From: Sporosarcina ureae DSM 2281
GTDB taxonomy: Bacteria; Bacillota; Bacilli; Bacillales_A; Planococcaceae
Assembly (NCBI RefSeq): GCF_000425545.1
Contig: NZ_AUDQ01000021.1
Coordinates: forward strand, 1-48,332
Length of the DNA: 48,332 bases
Reading direction: 5' to 3'
Numbering within the stretch: position 1 is the stretch's first letter; every line of letters starts with the position of its first letter. The translations under genes were made by a program, and so were the position numbers. Under the pieces are notes generated by a model. That model was given only the letters and a program-made list of their open reading frames with translations, had not been told where the DNA came from and searched no databases. Below are positions 38,646-48,332 of the stretch, piece by piece.

Positions 38646-38647
38646 CT

Positions 38648-39217
38648 TCATTTTTTAAATAAGTTTTGCAATGTTGTGGTATATAATTCATGTTCCACGG
38701 CATGGATAGCTAAAGCAGTTCGCTCGGCATCCCCATCAATAACGTCCACTGCACGTTGTGCTAAAATCGGACCTGTATCCATTCCTTCATCTACAAGATG
38801 AACTGTAACACCTGTTACTTTAACGCCGGCAGCTACAGCTTGTCCAATCGCATCCTTACCTGGGAATGAAGGCAATAACGATGGATGGATATTGATGATC
38901 CGTTCAGGATATGCTTCTAATAAAACAGGACCGATCAATCGCATATAGCCTGCCAATATCAGCCACTCCACTTGTGCTTCTTGTAATGCTTCAAGTACTG
39001 CTTGCTCATATGCTTTTTTGGTTTCGAAATCACGAGGACGAATGGCCGCAATTGGTATACCTATTTCGTTTGCCCGTTCACTGACGAAAGCATCCGGTTT
39101 ATCTGTTACCATTAAAACGATTTCTGCTGGAATGCGCTCCGCTTTACAAGCTTCTGCCAAAGCGGCAAAGTTACTGCCGCTCCCTGAAGCAAATACTGCG
39201 ATCTTTACTTTATTCAT
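38648..39217 (-). CDS. purN: Phosphoribosylglycinamide formyltransferase
   Basis: 189-aa GAR transformylase using 10-formyltetrahydrofolate. Motifs are [12 protein letters not shown] near the N-terminus, LAGYMRLIG, and the catalytic [12 protein letters not shown] with [12 protein letters not shown]. The ATG shares one base with the purM stop (TAATG). Length is normal. Confidence 0.97.
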   Translation of the reverse strand: MNKVKIAVFASGSGSNFAALAEACKAERIPAEIVLMVTDKPDAFVSERANEIGIPIAAIRPRDFETKKAYEQAVLEALQEAQVEWLILAGYMRLIGPVLLEAYPERIINIHPSLLPSFPGKDAIGQAVAAGVKVTGVTVHLVDEGMDTGPILAQRAVDVIDGDAERTALAIHAVEHELYTTTLQNLFKK

Positions 39218-40272
39218 TATGACAATGTCCCGTCATGCTCACCGTTAAATGTTACGCCTTCTTGCTTCGTAACACGTCCGATTACATATGCTTCTTCACC
39301 ATGTGCTTTAGCGATTTCGATTGCTTGATCAGCTTCTGCTTCCGGTAAGGCTACGACGAACCCAACACCCATATTGAATACGCTATATAAATCACGATCT
39401 GTTAATTCGCCTTTTGCTTTCAACATGTGGAATACAGGAAGTACAGGCCAAGCGCCTAAATCTACTTCTACTCCAAATCCTTCAGAGAACATACGTGGAA
39501 GGTTTTCGAAGAATCCACCGCCCGTAATATGACCCATGGAATGCACATCAAGCTTTTGATGCATTTCAAGTACCGGCTTTGCGTAGATCTTAGTTGGCTT
39601 TAACAACGCATCCGCTACTGTACCGAGATTTTCATAGCCTTCAATCGTACCGTTAATATCTGCGCCCAATTGTTCAAATACAATATGGCGTACTAAAGAG
39701 AAACCGTTCGAGTGAATACCGCTCGATGCGATTCCAACTAATACGTCACCTTCTTGTACACGCTCGCCTGTAACCAGCTTGCTCTTTTCACAAGCTCCTA
39801 CAGCAAAGCCAGCCAAATCATATTCATCTTCTTCGTAAAGACCTGGCATTTCAGCCGTTTCTCCACCTATCAAGGCTGCACCCGATTGTACACAACCATC
39901 CGCTACACCTTTGACGATTGCTTCCACTTTTTCAGGGATCGCTTTACCTAGTGCAACATAGTCAAGGAAATACAATGGCTCTGCACCTTGTGCCACGATA
40001 TCATTCACACACATTGCGACACAGTCAATTCCGATCGTGTCATGACGGTCCGCCATGAATGCCAATTTCAATTTCGTTCCAACACCGTCTGTACCGGAAA
40101 TTAGTACCGGTTCTTTATATTCGAGCGCAGATAGATCGAACATTCCGCCGAACCCACCAAATGCACCTGCTACCCCTTTTCGGGATGTTCGTGCTACGTG
40201 AGACTTCATGCGTTCAACTGACTCATAGCCAGCTTCTATATTAACTCCCGCTTTTTCATATGCCTTCGACAT
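39217..40272 (-). CDS. purM: Phosphoribosylformylglycinamidine cyclo-ligase
   Basis: 351-aa AIR synthetase; it forms the imidazole ring. Signature segments are [39 protein letters not shown] and HITGGGF. Length fits the family. The stop overlaps purN, and the start lies 11 nt after purF. Confidence 0.97.
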   Translation of the reverse strand: MSKAYEKAGVNIEAGYESVERMKSHVARTSRKGVAGAFGGFGGMFDLSALEYKEPVLISGTDGVGTKLKLAFMADRHDTIGIDCVAMCVNDIVAQGAEPLYFLDYVALGKAIPEKVEAIVKGVADGCVQSGAALIGGETAEMPGLYEEDEYDLAGFAVGACEKSKLVTGERVQEGDVLVGIASSGIHSNGFSLVRHIVFEQLGADINGTIEGYENLGTVADALLKPTKIYAKPVLEMHQKLDVHSMGHITGGGFFENLPRMFSEGFGVEVDLGAWPVLPVFHMLKAKGELTDRDLYSVFNMGVGFVVALPEAEADQAIEIAKAHGEEAYVIGRVTKQEGVTFNGEHDGTLS

Positions 40273-40283
40273 GGAAAGGCCTC

Positions 40284-41708
40284 CTATCGTACGATTTCTT
40301 TTTCGTGCGGCATTGTCGTATCCGAATAAATCTCTGTTGGATACTCACCCGTGAAACAAGCTAAGCATTGTCCGCAGTTTTTCATTTCAGGTGACCGACC
40401 ATTTGATTCCAACATTCCATCTATTGATAGGAATGATAGGGAATCTGCGCCGATCTCATCACGCATTTCTTCTATAGTACGACCCGTTGCAAGTAATTCT
40501 GAATCTGAACTAATATCTACACCGTAATAACATGGAGCGATTAAAGGTGGTGAAGCAATGACGACATGTATTTCTTTAGCGCCCGCATCGCGAAGCATTG
40601 AAACTATTCGTTTAGATGTTGTACCACGAACGATTGAATCATCAACCATAACCACACGCTTACCATCAACGACTTGATGTACAGGTGATAGCTTCATCTT
40701 CACACCTTGTTCACGCAGCGCTTGAGATGGTTGAATAAACGTTCGTCCGACATAGCGATTTTTAATTAATCCCAACTCATACGGAATACCGCTTTGTTCA
40801 GAGAATCCAATTGCAGCTGAAATACTGGAATCTGGAACCCCTGTGACGACATCTGCACTAATCTGTACTTCACGAGCCAATTGTTTACCACAACGTTTAC
40901 GTGCAGCATGAATATTAATTCCGTCGATATTTGAATCAGGACGGGAAAAGTAGACATATTCCATAGAACACATCGCATTATCTGCCGGTTCTGCAAAACG
41001 CTCGGACGATAATCCGTCATCATTGATAATCAGCAATTCGCCAGGTTCCACAGAACGAACATGTTCAGCACCGATAATTTCAAATGCACAAGTTTCGGAT
41101 GCAACGACCCACGCATCACCAATTTTTCCTAAAGATAATGGGCGCATACCGTTTGGATCTTGTGCAACCATCAAACCTTCATCTGTCATTAAAACGAATG
41201 CAAATGCACCTTTTAGAATACTAAGTGCCTTTTTCACCCGTTCTCGATGATTACGTGAACCACTGCTACGTTTGATCAAGTGAGCGAGCACTTCAGTATC
41301 GGATGTACTTTGGAAGATACTACCTTGACGCTCCAAATGTTCTTTTAAATCTGTCGCATTGATCAGGTTACCGTTATGTGCGATTGCCAAGCTACCAGTT
41401 GTTGAACGGAAGACTAGTGGCTGAACATTTTCTATACCACGTCCATCTTTTGTCGTATAGCGAACTTGTCCAATTGCGCCACGTCCTTCAAGTGAATTCA
41501 GTTTTTCGCCTGAGAACACTTCATTGACTAGACCTTCACCTTTCACTGCATGGAGACCGTTATCGCCTTTAACGACGATACCGGCCCCCTCCTGTCCACG
41601 ATGCTGAAGAGCATGCAATGCGTAATAGCTGAGCTGTGCAGCATCGTCATGTCCCCAAATACCAAATACGCCGCACTCTTCGTTTAGTCCTCTGAGTTCA
41701 GCAAGCAT
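40284..41708 (-). CDS. purF: Amidophosphoribosyltransferase
   Basis: 474-aa first enzyme of the pathway. The start MLAELRGL, 8 nt after AAGGGG, gives an 11-residue propeptide before Cys12 (ECGVFGIWG), exactly as in B. subtilis PurF, where Cys becomes the N-terminal nucleophile. The PRPP motif [13 protein letters not shown] and the C-terminal cysteines of the iron-sulfur cluster (NCGQCLACF) are present. It overlaps the 3' end of purL by 25 bp. Confidence 0.96.
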   Translation of the reverse strand: MLAELRGLNEECGVFGIWGHDDAAQLSYYALHALQHRGQEGAGIVVKGDNGLHAVKGEGLVNEVFSGEKLNSLEGRGAIGQVRYTTKDGRGIENVQPLVFRSTTGSLAIAHNGNLINATDLKEHLERQGSIFQSTSDTEVLAHLIKRSSGSRNHRERVKKALSILKGAFAFVLMTDEGLMVAQDPNGMRPLSLGKIGDAWVVASETCAFEIIGAEHVRSVEPGELLIINDDGLSSERFAEPADNAMCSMEYVYFSRPDSNIDGINIHAARKRCGKQLAREVQISADVVTGVPDSSISAAIGFSEQSGIPYELGLIKNRYVGRTFIQPSQALREQGVKMKLSPVHQVVDGKRVVMVDDSIVRGTTSKRIVSMLRDAGAKEIHVVIASPPLIAPCYYGVDISSDSELLATGRTIEEMRDEIGADSLSFLSIDGMLESNGRSPEMKNCGQCLACFTGEYPTEIYSDTTMPHEKEIVR

Positions 41709-43915
41709 GCAATAGCCCCTTTCCAAGCAGTTTGGAATTCTTCTACCGTCCCTTCTACTAGGACAGTTCCTTCTGCATCTTTAATGACGATTTCTTCGCC
41801 ATCTGTCACTGTTCCGATTTTCACTGCATCTTGAACTTTCTCTTCAAACGCAGCTACTTGATCAGCTTGTACCGTAACCAAGAAACGTGACTGTGTTTCA
41901 CTGAACAACGCAGTGATTGCTGAGCCTTCCACTGTTACATCAGCACCCAAACCTTGTGAACCGAATGTACCTTCACAAAGCGCTACTGCAAATCCACCTT
42001 CAGACAAATCATCAGCCGATTGAATCAATCCCGCTTGGATTGCTTCAAGAAGTTGTTGCTGACGAGTTGCTTCTATATCCAAATCGATTGCAGGTGATTT
42101 ACCGAAGATCTTTCCTTCGATCATTTGTTGCAGTTCACTGCCACCGAATTCTGTTTCTGTTTGACCAATCAAGTAGATCGCATCTCCGGCTTGTTTGAAA
42201 CCAGGTGTTGTCACTTGACTTAAATCATGAACGATTCCTACCAAACCAATTGTTGGCGTTGGATAGATTGGCACACCGTTTACTTCATTGGAAAGAGATA
42301 CATTACCGCCAATGACCGGTGCATTCAGTTTACGACACGCTTCAGAAATACCGTCAGCTGATTTTTCCAACTGCCAGAATACTTCTGGCTTGTCCGGGCT
42401 ACCAAAGTTCAAGCAGTCAGTCAGCGCGATTGGCTCTGCACCTGAACAGACAAGGTTACGTGCAGCTTCAGCAACGGCAATTTTACCGCCAACTTCCGGA
42501 TCCAAATAAATGAATCGAGAGTTACAATCCGCTGTCATCGCAATACCTTTATTTGTTCCTCTAACACGGATTACACCTGCTGATGCTCCTGGTGCTAGTA
42601 CTGTATTCGTTCTTGCACCTGTATCGAATTGATTGTAGACCCACTCTTTTGAAGCAATCGTTGGACGTTGCAATAAATCGAGTAGTGTTTCTTTCAAGTT
42701 CGTTACTTGTGGTTCTGTATTTTCAATCGCCTGGTTTTCCGCAAACGATGCAGGTTCTTTTGATTCTTTCTGATAGCTAGGTGCATCTTCAGCTAGTAGA
42801 TCTGCTGAAACTTCTGCTGCGACTTCGCCTTTATGAAGCAAACGGAGCATTTTATCATCTGTTACATGACCGATAGTTGCTGCAGTAATTCCGTACTTCG
42901 TGAATAATGCAATAACTTCTTCTTCACGACCCTTTTTCACAACGATCAACATACGTTCCTGAGATTCAGACAGCATCATTTCATACGCTGTCATATTCTC
43001 TTCACGCTGTGGTACAAGATCCAAGTTCAATTCCACACCATAACCAGCTTTTGAAGCCATCTCAGCTGCTGAAGAAGTAAGACCTGCTGCACCCATATCC
43101 TGAATACCGATCAACGCATCTGATTGAACTAGCTCTAAGCAAGCTTCCATCAATAGCTTTTCAATGAATGGATCTCCTGCTTGCATTACCGGCAGTTCTT
43201 GCTCTTCTTCAATAGATAGTTCGGAAGAAGACATGGTGGCTCCGTGAATTCCATCGCGACCTGTTGTAGCCCCCGCATATATCACTGTGTTGCCAATACC
43301 AGCTGCGACACCTTTTTGAATATCTTCATGATTCAACAAACCGACTGCCATTGCGTTGACCAACGGACGCTTCGAATAGCACTGATCGAACTGAACTTCA
43401 CCAGCTACTGTTGGAATTCCCATCGCGTTACCGTAACTCGCAATTCCAGCAACTGCTTCCTCAAATAAGAATTTATCACGAGGATCTGTTAAATCTCCGA
43501 AACGAAGTGAATTGACTAATGCCACCGGACGCGCACCCATAGAAAATACGTCACGAATGATTCCGCCTGCACCTGTTGCTGCACCAATGAAAGGCTCGAT
43601 TGCTGATGGTGAGTTATGAGATTCCATTTTAAACACCGCAGCTTGATTATCACCAATGTCTACAATTCCAGCCCCTTCACCTGGCCCTTGTAGTACACGT
43701 GCACCTTCGGTAGGAAATCTACGTAATACAGACTTTGAGCTTTTATACGAACAATGCTCTGACCACATAGCAGAAAACAGACCTGTTTCTACGTAATTCG
43801 GAGTACGTCCAAGTTTTTCTACTGCACGCTCATACTCTGCATCTGTCATGCCCATTTGGAGATATAGACGATTTTCTTTGATTTGCTCCGCTGTAGGTTC
43901 GTGATTAATTGACAT
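41684..43915 (-). CDS. purL: FGAM synthase large subunit PurL
   Basis: 743-aa Gram-positive-type (short) formylglycinamidine ribonucleotide synthase subunit that works with PurS and PurQ. Features are [11 protein letters not shown] near residue 53, [14 protein letters not shown], and a second AIR synthase-like half. The start is MSINHEPT rather than the upstream GTG, based on GGGGTG spacing. It overlaps purQ by 11 bp and purF by 25 bp, so translation is coupled. Confidence 0.97.
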   Translation of the reverse strand: MSINHEPTAEQIKENRLYLQMGMTDAEYERAVEKLGRTPNYVETGLFSAMWSEHCSYKSSKSVLRRFPTEGARVLQGPGEGAGIVDIGDNQAAVFKMESHNSPSAIEPFIGAATGAGGIIRDVFSMGARPVALVNSLRFGDLTDPRDKFLFEEAVAGIASYGNAMGIPTVAGEVQFDQCYSKRPLVNAMAVGLLNHEDIQKGVAAGIGNTVIYAGATTGRDGIHGATMSSSELSIEEEQELPVMQAGDPFIEKLLMEACLELVQSDALIGIQDMGAAGLTSSAAEMASKAGYGVELNLDLVPQREENMTAYEMMLSESQERMLIVVKKGREEEVIALFTKYGITAATIGHVTDDKMLRLLHKGEVAAEVSADLLAEDAPSYQKESKEPASFAENQAIENTEPQVTNLKETLLDLLQRPTIASKEWVYNQFDTGARTNTVLAPGASAGVIRVRGTNKGIAMTADCNSRFIYLDPEVGGKIAVAEAARNLVCSGAEPIALTDCLNFGSPDKPEVFWQLEKSADGISEACRKLNAPVIGGNVSLSNEVNGVPIYPTPTIGLVGIVHDLSQVTTPGFKQAGDAIYLIGQTETEFGGSELQQMIEGKIFGKSPAIDLDIEATRQQQLLEAIQAGLIQSADDLSEGGFAVALCEGTFGSQGLGADVTVEGSAITALFSETQSRFLVTVQADQVAAFEEKVQDAVKIGTVTDGEEIVIKDAEGTVLVEGTVEEFQTAWKGAIACLLNSED

Positions 43916-44588
43916 GCTGTTCACCCCGATTGTTCATGATTGATTGGAATAAAGCTGTTCCATCTGTTCCACCGATGATTTCTTCCACTGCACGTTCAGG
44001 AAGTGGCATCATACCGAGTACATTACCTTTTTCATTTGTGATCCCTGCGATTGCTTCTGTACTGCCATCTGTATTTTCATTCGCATATGTGAAAACGATT
44101 TGATTATTATTTTTAAGTTCTTCTACTGTCTGCTCGTCAGCGTAGTAGTTACCAAATTCGTTAGCTACTGGCAATGTGAGCACTTGACCTTGTGTATATT
44201 CTTTGGTGAAAGCTGTGTTATTATTTTCCACTCGTACTGTTTCTCGAGCTGAACGGAATTTCAAACTCTGATTACGTAAGAATCCACCTGGAAGGATACC
44301 TGCTTCTACTAAGATATGGAAACCATTACCTACACCCAGAACCAATTTACCTGATTCAGCAAATGCTTGTAACTGTTTGCAAGCAGGTGAACTTTTCGCC
44401 AATGCACCCGGACGTAAGTAGTTGCCGTATGAAGTGCCTGTCGGTAATAGAACCGCATCGAATTGATCGAGTTGATCGGCTTCTGTATGCCAAACGTATT
44501 CAACATCTTGCTTTACTGTTTCCTCAATTGCATGGTACATATCAAGATCACAAGTAAGACCTGGGAATACTAAAACGGCGAACTTCAT
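43905..44588 (-). CDS. purQ: FGAM synthase glutaminase subunit PurQ
   Basis: 227-aa class I glutamine amidotransferase subunit. The family opening [15 protein letters not shown] is intact. At the usual nucleophile elbow the text is [15 protein letters not shown], with Gly-Asn where PurQ proteins normally have Gly-Val-Cys-Asn-Gly: the expected nucleophilic Cys is replaced by Gly. The ATG overlaps purS by 4 bp. Otherwise length and order are standard. Confidence 0.93.
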   Translation of the reverse strand: MKFAVLVFPGLTCDLDMYHAIEETVKQDVEYVWHTEADQLDQFDAVLLPTGTSYGNYLRPGALAKSSPACKQLQAFAESGKLVLGVGNGFHILVEAGILPGGFLRNQSLKFRSARETVRVENNNTAFTKEYTQGQVLTLPVANEFGNYYADEQTVEELKNNNQIVFTYANENTDGSTEAIAGITNEKGNVLGMMPLPERAVEEIIGGTDGTALFQSIMNNRGEQHVN

Positions 44589-44839
44589 TTGCTGGCAACC
44601 TCCCCGATTTCAAAGCGATAATCTTCAATGACTTTATTAATCAATAGATCTTTACACATTTCATTCACACGTGCTTCGATTGTCTCTTCTGATCCATCAA
44701 GCTGTAATTCGATCAGTTTTCCAACTCTTACACTTTTCACTTCTTCATAGCCAATCTTTTGAAGTGCTTCAGTTGTCGCGATGCCTTGTGGATCTACAAC
44801 ACTTTCACGTAGTGTTACATAAATAGTTACTTTCGTCAT
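44585..44839 (-). CDS. purS: FGAM synthase subunit PurS
   Basis: 84-aa PurS, which bridges PurL and PurQ and helps channel ammonia. The sequence VTLRESVVDPQG and the terminal YRFEIGEV are typical. The start MTKVTIYV follows GGGAGG by 8 nt; the longer reading frame upstream runs into purK and is not used. The upstream neighbour is purK, not purC as in B. subtilis. Confidence 0.96.
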   Translation of the reverse strand: MTKVTIYVTLRESVVDPQGIATTEALQKIGYEEVKSVRVGKLIELQLDGSEETIEARVNEMCKDLLINKVIEDYRFEIGEVASK

Positions 44840-44876
44840 TGTCGGTTCCTCCCAAAGTGGAAATAATAGTTTTTTA

Positions 44877-46004
44877 TTAGTTATTATCTTGCCAAATACT
44901 GGACTGTTCAATTTCTTGTAATGTTTCATCAAGATTTTCCGTCATGATTGTAACGTGACCCATTTTACGTTTTTCTTTTACTTCTGCTTTGCCGTATAAA
45001 TGAATGGACCATTCTGGATAATCCGCGATGCGCTCTTGAAGCGGTGCTACATGTTCTCCAAGTACATTCACCATAATGGATGGTGCCCATAACTTCGGCT
45101 CACGTAACGGCCAACCACAGACCGCACGGATATGCTGATGAAATTGTGAGATGTTACATGCCTCTATTGAGTAGTGACCAGAGTTATGCGGGCGTGGCGC
45201 TAATTCATTAATAATGATTGTACCGTCAGGCAGTACGAACATTTCAACTGCTAGTGTCCCCACTAACTCTAAATGACCTGCAATTTTTTTTGCTGCATCT
45301 TCGGCTTGCTGCAGAACCGCCTCATCTACTCGTGCAGGTACAATTGATTCGTGCAGAATATGATGCTTATGAATATTCTCTGCTATTGGCAGGCAATAGG
45401 TTTGTCCTGCTGGATTTCTTTGAATAATAACGGAAATCTCTTTATCAAAAGGAACGAAAGCTTCTGCTATACAAGAAGAGTGTGTAAAAAGATCTTTGGC
45501 ACTTTCAATTTGCTCTTTCGCTTCAAGCTTCACTTGACCTTTACCGTCATAGCCGCCAAAAGCAGTTTTCACGATACAAGGAAATCCTAGTTCATCAATT
45601 TTCTGCACTAGCTCTTCGTACGTCTCAGCGGTTATGTAAGGCGCAACCGGTACTCCAGCCGCTCGTATCTCAGCCTTTTCATTGATACGATTTTGCGTGA
45701 TACGGACTAATTCAGCACCTTGGGGTACATAGGCTTTCTTTGTCAGCCGTTTCAATCCTTCATAATCGATATTTTCAAATTCAAATGTAATGACATCACT
45801 TACTTGGCTTAATTCATTCAACGCTTCTTCATCATTATACGGTGCAACGATTTCGATATCCGCCAACTGTCCGCAAGGGGAATTTTTTGTTGGATCAAGT
45901 ACCGCAATCTTGAAACCAGCCTCTTTTGCTGCAAGTCCCATCATCCGCCCCAATTGACCACCACCGATGATACCGATCGTCTGTCCTGGTTGAATCATTT
46001 TCAA
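44877..46004 (-). CDS. purK: N5-carboxyaminoimidazole ribonucleotide synthase
   Basis: 375-aa ATP-grasp enzyme that carboxylates AIR using bicarbonate. The N-terminal [18 protein letters not shown] is diagnostic; ATP-grasp [12 protein letters not shown] and [12 protein letters not shown] follow. The start is either the TTG overlapping the purE stop (TTGA) or an ATG two codons later. The C-terminus is complete, and purS starts 37 nt further on. Confidence 0.96.
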   Translation of the reverse strand: MKMIQPGQTIGIIGGGQLGRMMGLAAKEAGFKIAVLDPTKNSPCGQLADIEIVAPYNDEEALNELSQVSDVITFEFENIDYEGLKRLTKKAYVPQGAELVRITQNRINEKAEIRAAGVPVAPYITAETYEELVQKIDELGFPCIVKTAFGGYDGKGQVKLEAKEQIESAKDLFTHSSCIAEAFVPFDKEISVIIQRNPAGQTYCLPIAENIHKHHILHESIVPARVDEAVLQQAEDAAKKIAGHLELVGTLAVEMFVLPDGTIIINELAPRPHNSGHYSIEACNISQFHQHIRAVCGWPLREPKLWAPSIMVNVLGEHVAPLQERIADYPEWSIHLYGKAEVKEKRKMGHVTIMTENLDETLQEIEQSSIWQDNN

Positions 46005-46489
46005 TTCAGTTCACCACTGCTTTCCAGCGAGATTTTCTTCATTTCATCGCGTCTTTGCTGTAGTTTCTTACGTAATTCTTCATCTTGTACACAGAGCATT
46101 TGAGCTGCTAAAAGACCAGCATTTGTAGCACCCGCTTTACCGATTGACACAGTCGCTACAGGTACGCCTCCTGGCATTTGAACGATGGATAATAGCGAGT
46201 CCATGCCATTCAATGCTTTAGATTGCACAGGCACACCAATAACAGGAACTAGCGTTTTTGCTGCAACCATCCCTGGTAGATGGGCGGCTCCGCCTGCTCC
46301 TGCGATAATAGCATGTAATCCTTTTTTTTCTGCTTGTTCCGCATAGTCAAACATAAAATCCGGCGTACGGTGGGCTGACACTACTTTCTTTTCATAAGAA
46401 ACGCCTAGCTCATCCAATATGTCGCATGCATGCTTCATTGTTTCCCAGTCGCTCTTACTGCCCATAATGACACCAATTTTTGGTTCCAA
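46001..46489 (-). CDS. purE: N5-CAIR mutase
   Basis: 162-aa class I PurE, which moves the carboxylate from N5-CAIR to CAIR. It has [13 protein letters not shown] at the start, SAHRTPD (about 40-46), and the [11 protein letters not shown] loop. Initiation is at TTG, with AAGGAGCGG about 9 nt upstream. First gene of the operon, directly after the riboswitch terminator. Confidence 0.96.
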   Translation of the reverse strand: MEPKIGVIMGSKSDWETMKHACDILDELGVSYEKKVVSAHRTPDFMFDYAEQAEKKGLHAIIAGAGGAAHLPGMVAAKTLVPVIGVPVQSKALNGMDSLLSIVQMPGGVPVATVSIGKAGATNAGLLAAQMLCVQDEELRKKLQQRRDEMKKISLESSGELN

Positions 46490-46540
46490 ATCTAATCCGC
46501 TCCTTCATGCACAAGATGATTTAATATAAAATAATAAAAA

Positions 46541-46594
46541 GGTCCTTGAAAACTCCACTTTTCACATGCACAAAAAGCAGAACTTTCAAGGACC
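46541..46594 (-). terminator. Riboswitch expression-platform terminator
   Basis: GGTCCTTGAAA (minus strand, complement of 46584-46594) pairs with TTTCAAGGACC (complement of 46541-46551) and is followed by TTTTTATTATTTT. It lies between the purine aptamer and purE. Confidence 0.85.
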
Positions 46595-46661
46595 CTTACC
46601 AAAATGGATACATAGCTAATATAACTTAGCTATTCTCCATGATTATCCAAGAAAAATTGCT

Positions 46662-46734
46662 TTCCCACATAGTGTAGACATTTACGGTGTCATGGTAGAA
46701 ACGCCACAGCCAATTCTGTAGCATATACGGGGAA
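46662..46734 (-). ncRNA. Purine (guanine-type) riboswitch aptamer
   Basis: The minus strand shows the conserved purine aptamer core: GTATATG at J1/2, P2 CTACAG/CTGTGG with a 6-nt loop, GTTTCTACC at J2/3, ACCGTAAATGTC in P3/L3, and ACTAT in J3/1. The specificity base in J3/1 is C (ACTAT), as in the guanine-binding xpt aptamer, not T as in adenine sensors. P1 closes with TTCCC/GGGAA. Ligand binding should favour the downstream terminator and switch the pur operon off. Confidence 0.92.
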
Positions 46735-46750
46735 CTCATTTACTCTTATT

Positions 46751-46779
46751 ATATTATCAATTATTACATAATCCGTCAA
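46751..46779 (-). promoter_or_regulatory. pur operon promoter
   Basis: TTGACG (-35, 46774-46779), 17-bp spacer, TAATAT (-10, 46751-46756) on the minus strand, just upstream of the aptamer. Confidence 0.82.
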
Positions 46780-46781
46780 CT

Positions 46782-46827
46782 AAAAGACGAACATTATAAT
46801 ATAAGTCTTTTACAATCATTCGCTTTT
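46782..46827. promoter_or_regulatory. Pair of PurR boxes
   Basis: AAAAGACGAACATT (46782-46795) matches the PurBox core CGAAC. An oppositely oriented, weaker box AATCATTCGCTTTT lies at 46814-46827. The facing arrangement with about 17-18 bp between them is that of B. subtilis PurR operators, directly upstream of the -35. Confidence 0.72.
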
Positions 46828-46877
46828 AAGTTGACATATGAATGAATAACCATCTGTTCTCTTTCTACTGACAGTTA

Positions 46878-47063
46878 TTAGCTATTTTTGATCCCTTGAA
46901 ACTGTGTTTGCTGTCTAATCGGAATATACTCTTCTCCAACCTGTTTAAATAGTGGCTTCTCACGTCTGGCAACAACGGTATATCCCAAGCTCTGAATTCT
47001 CTCCAAACATTCCTCGAGTGTTTCATCTTCTTCTCTATCAAACCACATCTTTTGTTTACTCAT
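46878..47063 (-). CDS. yebG: NETI-motif protein (YebG-like)
   Basis: 61-aa cytoplasmic protein of the NETI family. The motif region [17 protein letters not shown] corresponds to ENETIDxCLxRM in relatives, followed by VARREKPLF. Function unknown. Its ATG overlaps the yebE stop by 4 bp, and the pair sits upstream of the pur operon as yebE-yebG does in B. subtilis. Confidence 0.88.
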   Translation of the reverse strand: MSKQKMWFDREEDETLEECLERIQSLGYTVVARREKPLFKQVGEEYIPIRQQTQFQGIKNS

Positions 47064-47587
47064 TTAAATAACTTGCCTCTTTTCACACTCTTCACCCAGA
47101 ATCCACCGTGTATCGACTTAGGCTCATACGATATAATAAATGCTTTCGGATCGAGTTCCGTTATCGTTTTATACAATTGCACTTCATATTTACGAGGCGT
47201 CAGAATCTGCATTGTAGAACGATTACCACTTAATCCATTAGCTGATGAGTCTGTCACACCATAACCTAGTCGGCGCAATTCAGCAGGCATTTCCTTATCG
47301 ACATCTGCTGTTATCACGTTCACCGTTATATAACCGAGTGCTAAACGTTCTTCAATTTTCGAACCGATAATAACCCCGATACCATACCCAAGTGCATAAG
47401 CTATCAAGTTTTGGATTTGATCTAAATTATCCAGCACCAATCCAAGCCCGATGACGTATACTACCGTTTCAATCATACTCACTGTTGCGGCAATATAACG
47501 ATAGCCTTTGAGTGTCAGGATTATTCGTATTGTCATAAACGTTACATAGACAATATTGATCGTGAAAATAATTAATATCATTACCAT
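47060..47587 (-). CDS. yebE: DUF2179 membrane protein (YebE-like)
   Basis: 175-aa protein with three N-terminal membrane helices (about 2-25, 32-52, 60-78) followed by a cytoplasmic DUF2179 (DAC-like ferredoxin-fold) domain with [17 protein letters not shown] and the terminal PKSIHGGFW. Homologues are conserved in Firmicutes without known function. GGAG is 7 nt before the ATG; translational coupling to yebG is likely. Confidence 0.92.
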   Translation of the reverse strand: MVMILIIFTINIVYVTFMTIRIILTLKGYRYIAATVSMIETVVYVIGLGLVLDNLDQIQNLIAYALGYGIGVIIGSKIEERLALGYITVNVITADVDKEMPAELRRLGYGVTDSSANGLSGNRSTMQILTPRKYEVQLYKTITELDPKAFIISYEPKSIHGGFWVKSVKRGKLFK

Positions 47588-47662
47588 TGCACCACTCCTT
47601 TAAACAAGTAGGATAATCGTATCGCGCCTTCGTTAAAAACTCAAGGAAAGTCTTTTAAATAG

Positions 47663-47860
47663 TAGAGTATGGTGAGAGACTGTGAGGGTTGTGAGATGGA
47701 TAGAGTTATTGACTCAATTTGTAGAGCGGAGTGTGGGATGTATAGAGCAGCACTGTTTGTCTTAGGGTCATTGAGCGGATACGGGGGACGATTGAGCGCT
47801 TGGCTGGGGTCATTGAGCGGAACGCGGTAAACATAGAGCACACAACCGAATTTATAGAGC
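47663..47860. repeat. T(A/T)GAGC motif repeated with 21-bp phasing
   Basis: The hexamers TAGAGT/C or TTGAGC start at 47701, 47722, 47743, 47771, 47792, 47813, 47834 and 47855. Intervals are 21, 21, 28, 21, 21, 21 and 21 bp. The central three copies read TTGAGCG, the outer ones TAGAGC. Sequence between hexamers is unrelated. To the left, weaker TGAG motifs continue at about 10-bp steps (47663, 47673, 47683, 47692). On the minus strand the same period gives a seven-residue repeat (LNDPxxx/LYxPxxA) in an 80-codon ORF lacking a ribosome site, which I do not count as a gene. Confidence 0.75.
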
Positions 47861-47970
47861 AGATATTGAAAATGCATGAACATTTACTGATTTTACAGGT
47901 TAGGTATTGAAGAATTATGTATGATTTCCTTACAACTCATTAAGCAACAGTATTTTATAAAACACAAAAA

Positions 47971-47994
47971 AGCCATTCCCCAAAGGGAATGGCT
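47971..47994 (-). terminator. rRNA operon terminator
   Basis: 10-bp stem AGCCATTCCC/GGGAATGGCT with a 4-nt loop, followed by TTTTTTGTG on the minus strand, 6 nt after the 5S gene. Confidence 0.92.
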
Positions 47995-48000
47995 TCGCGT

Positions 48001-48117
<117 letters not shown>

Positions 48118-48191
48118 TCTTTGAGTAAAGCTTGTTCACTCAAAACTGAATAAAAGACATTGTGTAGTTCAAGTAACTACTTTTTAAAATA

Positions 48192-48332
48192 GGTTAAGTC
48201 CTCGATCGATTAGTATCTGTCAGCTACATACGTCGCCGTACTTACACCCCAGACCTATCCACCTCATCATCTTTGAGGGATCTTACTTACTTGCGTAATG
48301 GGAAATCTCATCTTGAAGGGGGCTTCATGCTT
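48192..48332 (-). rRNA. rrl: 23S ribosomal RNA, 3' end (partial)
   Basis: The minus strand ends with the conserved 23S 3' terminus (AGCTGACAGATACTAATCGA, then CGAGGACTTAACC). Only the last 140 or so nucleotides are inside the window. The 23S-5S spacer (48118-48191) contains a TTGAGT/ACTCAA processing-type stem. Confidence 0.97.

Noticed and set aside
37063..38703. Longer ATG-initiated purH
   Set aside because: The extension runs through the purN-purH terminator hairpin and has no ribosome site; the TTG start fits family length.
46662..46734. Adenine-specific riboswitch
   Set aside because: The specificity base in J3/1 is C, which indicates guanine/hypoxanthine.
47701..47860. Possible CRISPR array
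   Set aside because: Repeats are only 6-8 bp and fillers about 13-15 bp; far too short, and no cas genes are nearby.
47641..47883. 80-codon minus-strand ORF with heptapeptide repeats
   Set aside because: No ribosome site; its repeat simply follows from the 21-bp DNA period.

Overview
The window comes from a low-to-medium G+C Gram-positive chromosome of the order Bacillales, most likely a Planococcaceae member such as Sporosarcina. The family assignment is inference from gene content. The order purE...purD, yerA, yerB, yerC, pcrB, pcrA, ligA, camS(yerH), gatCAB, dgkB, rlmCD follows Bacillus subtilis almost gene for gene. A CydS-type cytochrome bd subunit and TTG/GTG starts with strong Shine-Dalgarno sites also fit. 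Nearly every gene is on the minus strand, so the window is best read from right to left.

Right end to centre (48.3 to 16.3 kb), the conserved core: the 3' end of an rRNA operon (23S end, 5S, terminator); a spacer holding a short motif repeated every 21 bp; the yebE-yebG pair; then the purine operon. That operon is preceded by two PurR boxes, a sigma-A promoter, a guanine-type riboswitch and a terminator. Its order is purE-K-S-Q-L-F-M-N-H-D, so purB and purC, which lie between purK and purS in B. subtilis, are absent here. A spacer with a cluster of DnaA-box-like 9-mers separates purD from the yerA-yerB-yerC unit. DNA repair and replication (pcrB-pcrA-ligA-camS), tRNA amidation (gatCAB), a thioredoxin-fold protein, dgkB, a Nudix hydrolase, the cytochrome bd operon (30-aa ORF-cydA-cydB-cydS) and rlmCD follow.

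Left third (16.3 to 0 kb), accessory: from left to right there is an IS110-family transposase cut by the window edge with a structured 3' flank, a Yip1-family membrane protein, a DJ-1/PfpI protein, a 57-aa ORF, an NCS2 permease, a penicillin-acylase-like Ntn hydrolase, a VLRF1-type release factor homologue, an alpha/beta hydrolase, a lipoprotein fusing a DUF4309-like domain to a GH3 (NagZ) domain, a 59-aa ORF, a BASS transporter, a cluster of microprotein genes, a cupin, and a decayed stretch with a membrane-protein pseudogene and a 40-bp perfect palindrome.

The most unusual locus is 12.1 to 13.5 kb. Five tandem paralogous genes there each encode a 40-residue protein, arranged as two transcription units of three and two genes. 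Both units start with the same promoter cassette: a cre-like element, a TTGTGAA-N4-TTCACAA dyad matching Rex and Bacillus Fnr operators, and a -10 box at identical spacing. Both end in related terminators. This looks like a duplicated, redox- or carbon-controlled microprotein system that I cannot assign to a named family. Other items worth checking are the 21-bp phased repeat, the DnaA-box cluster, the purN-purH internal terminator, and the small ORF in front of cydA.
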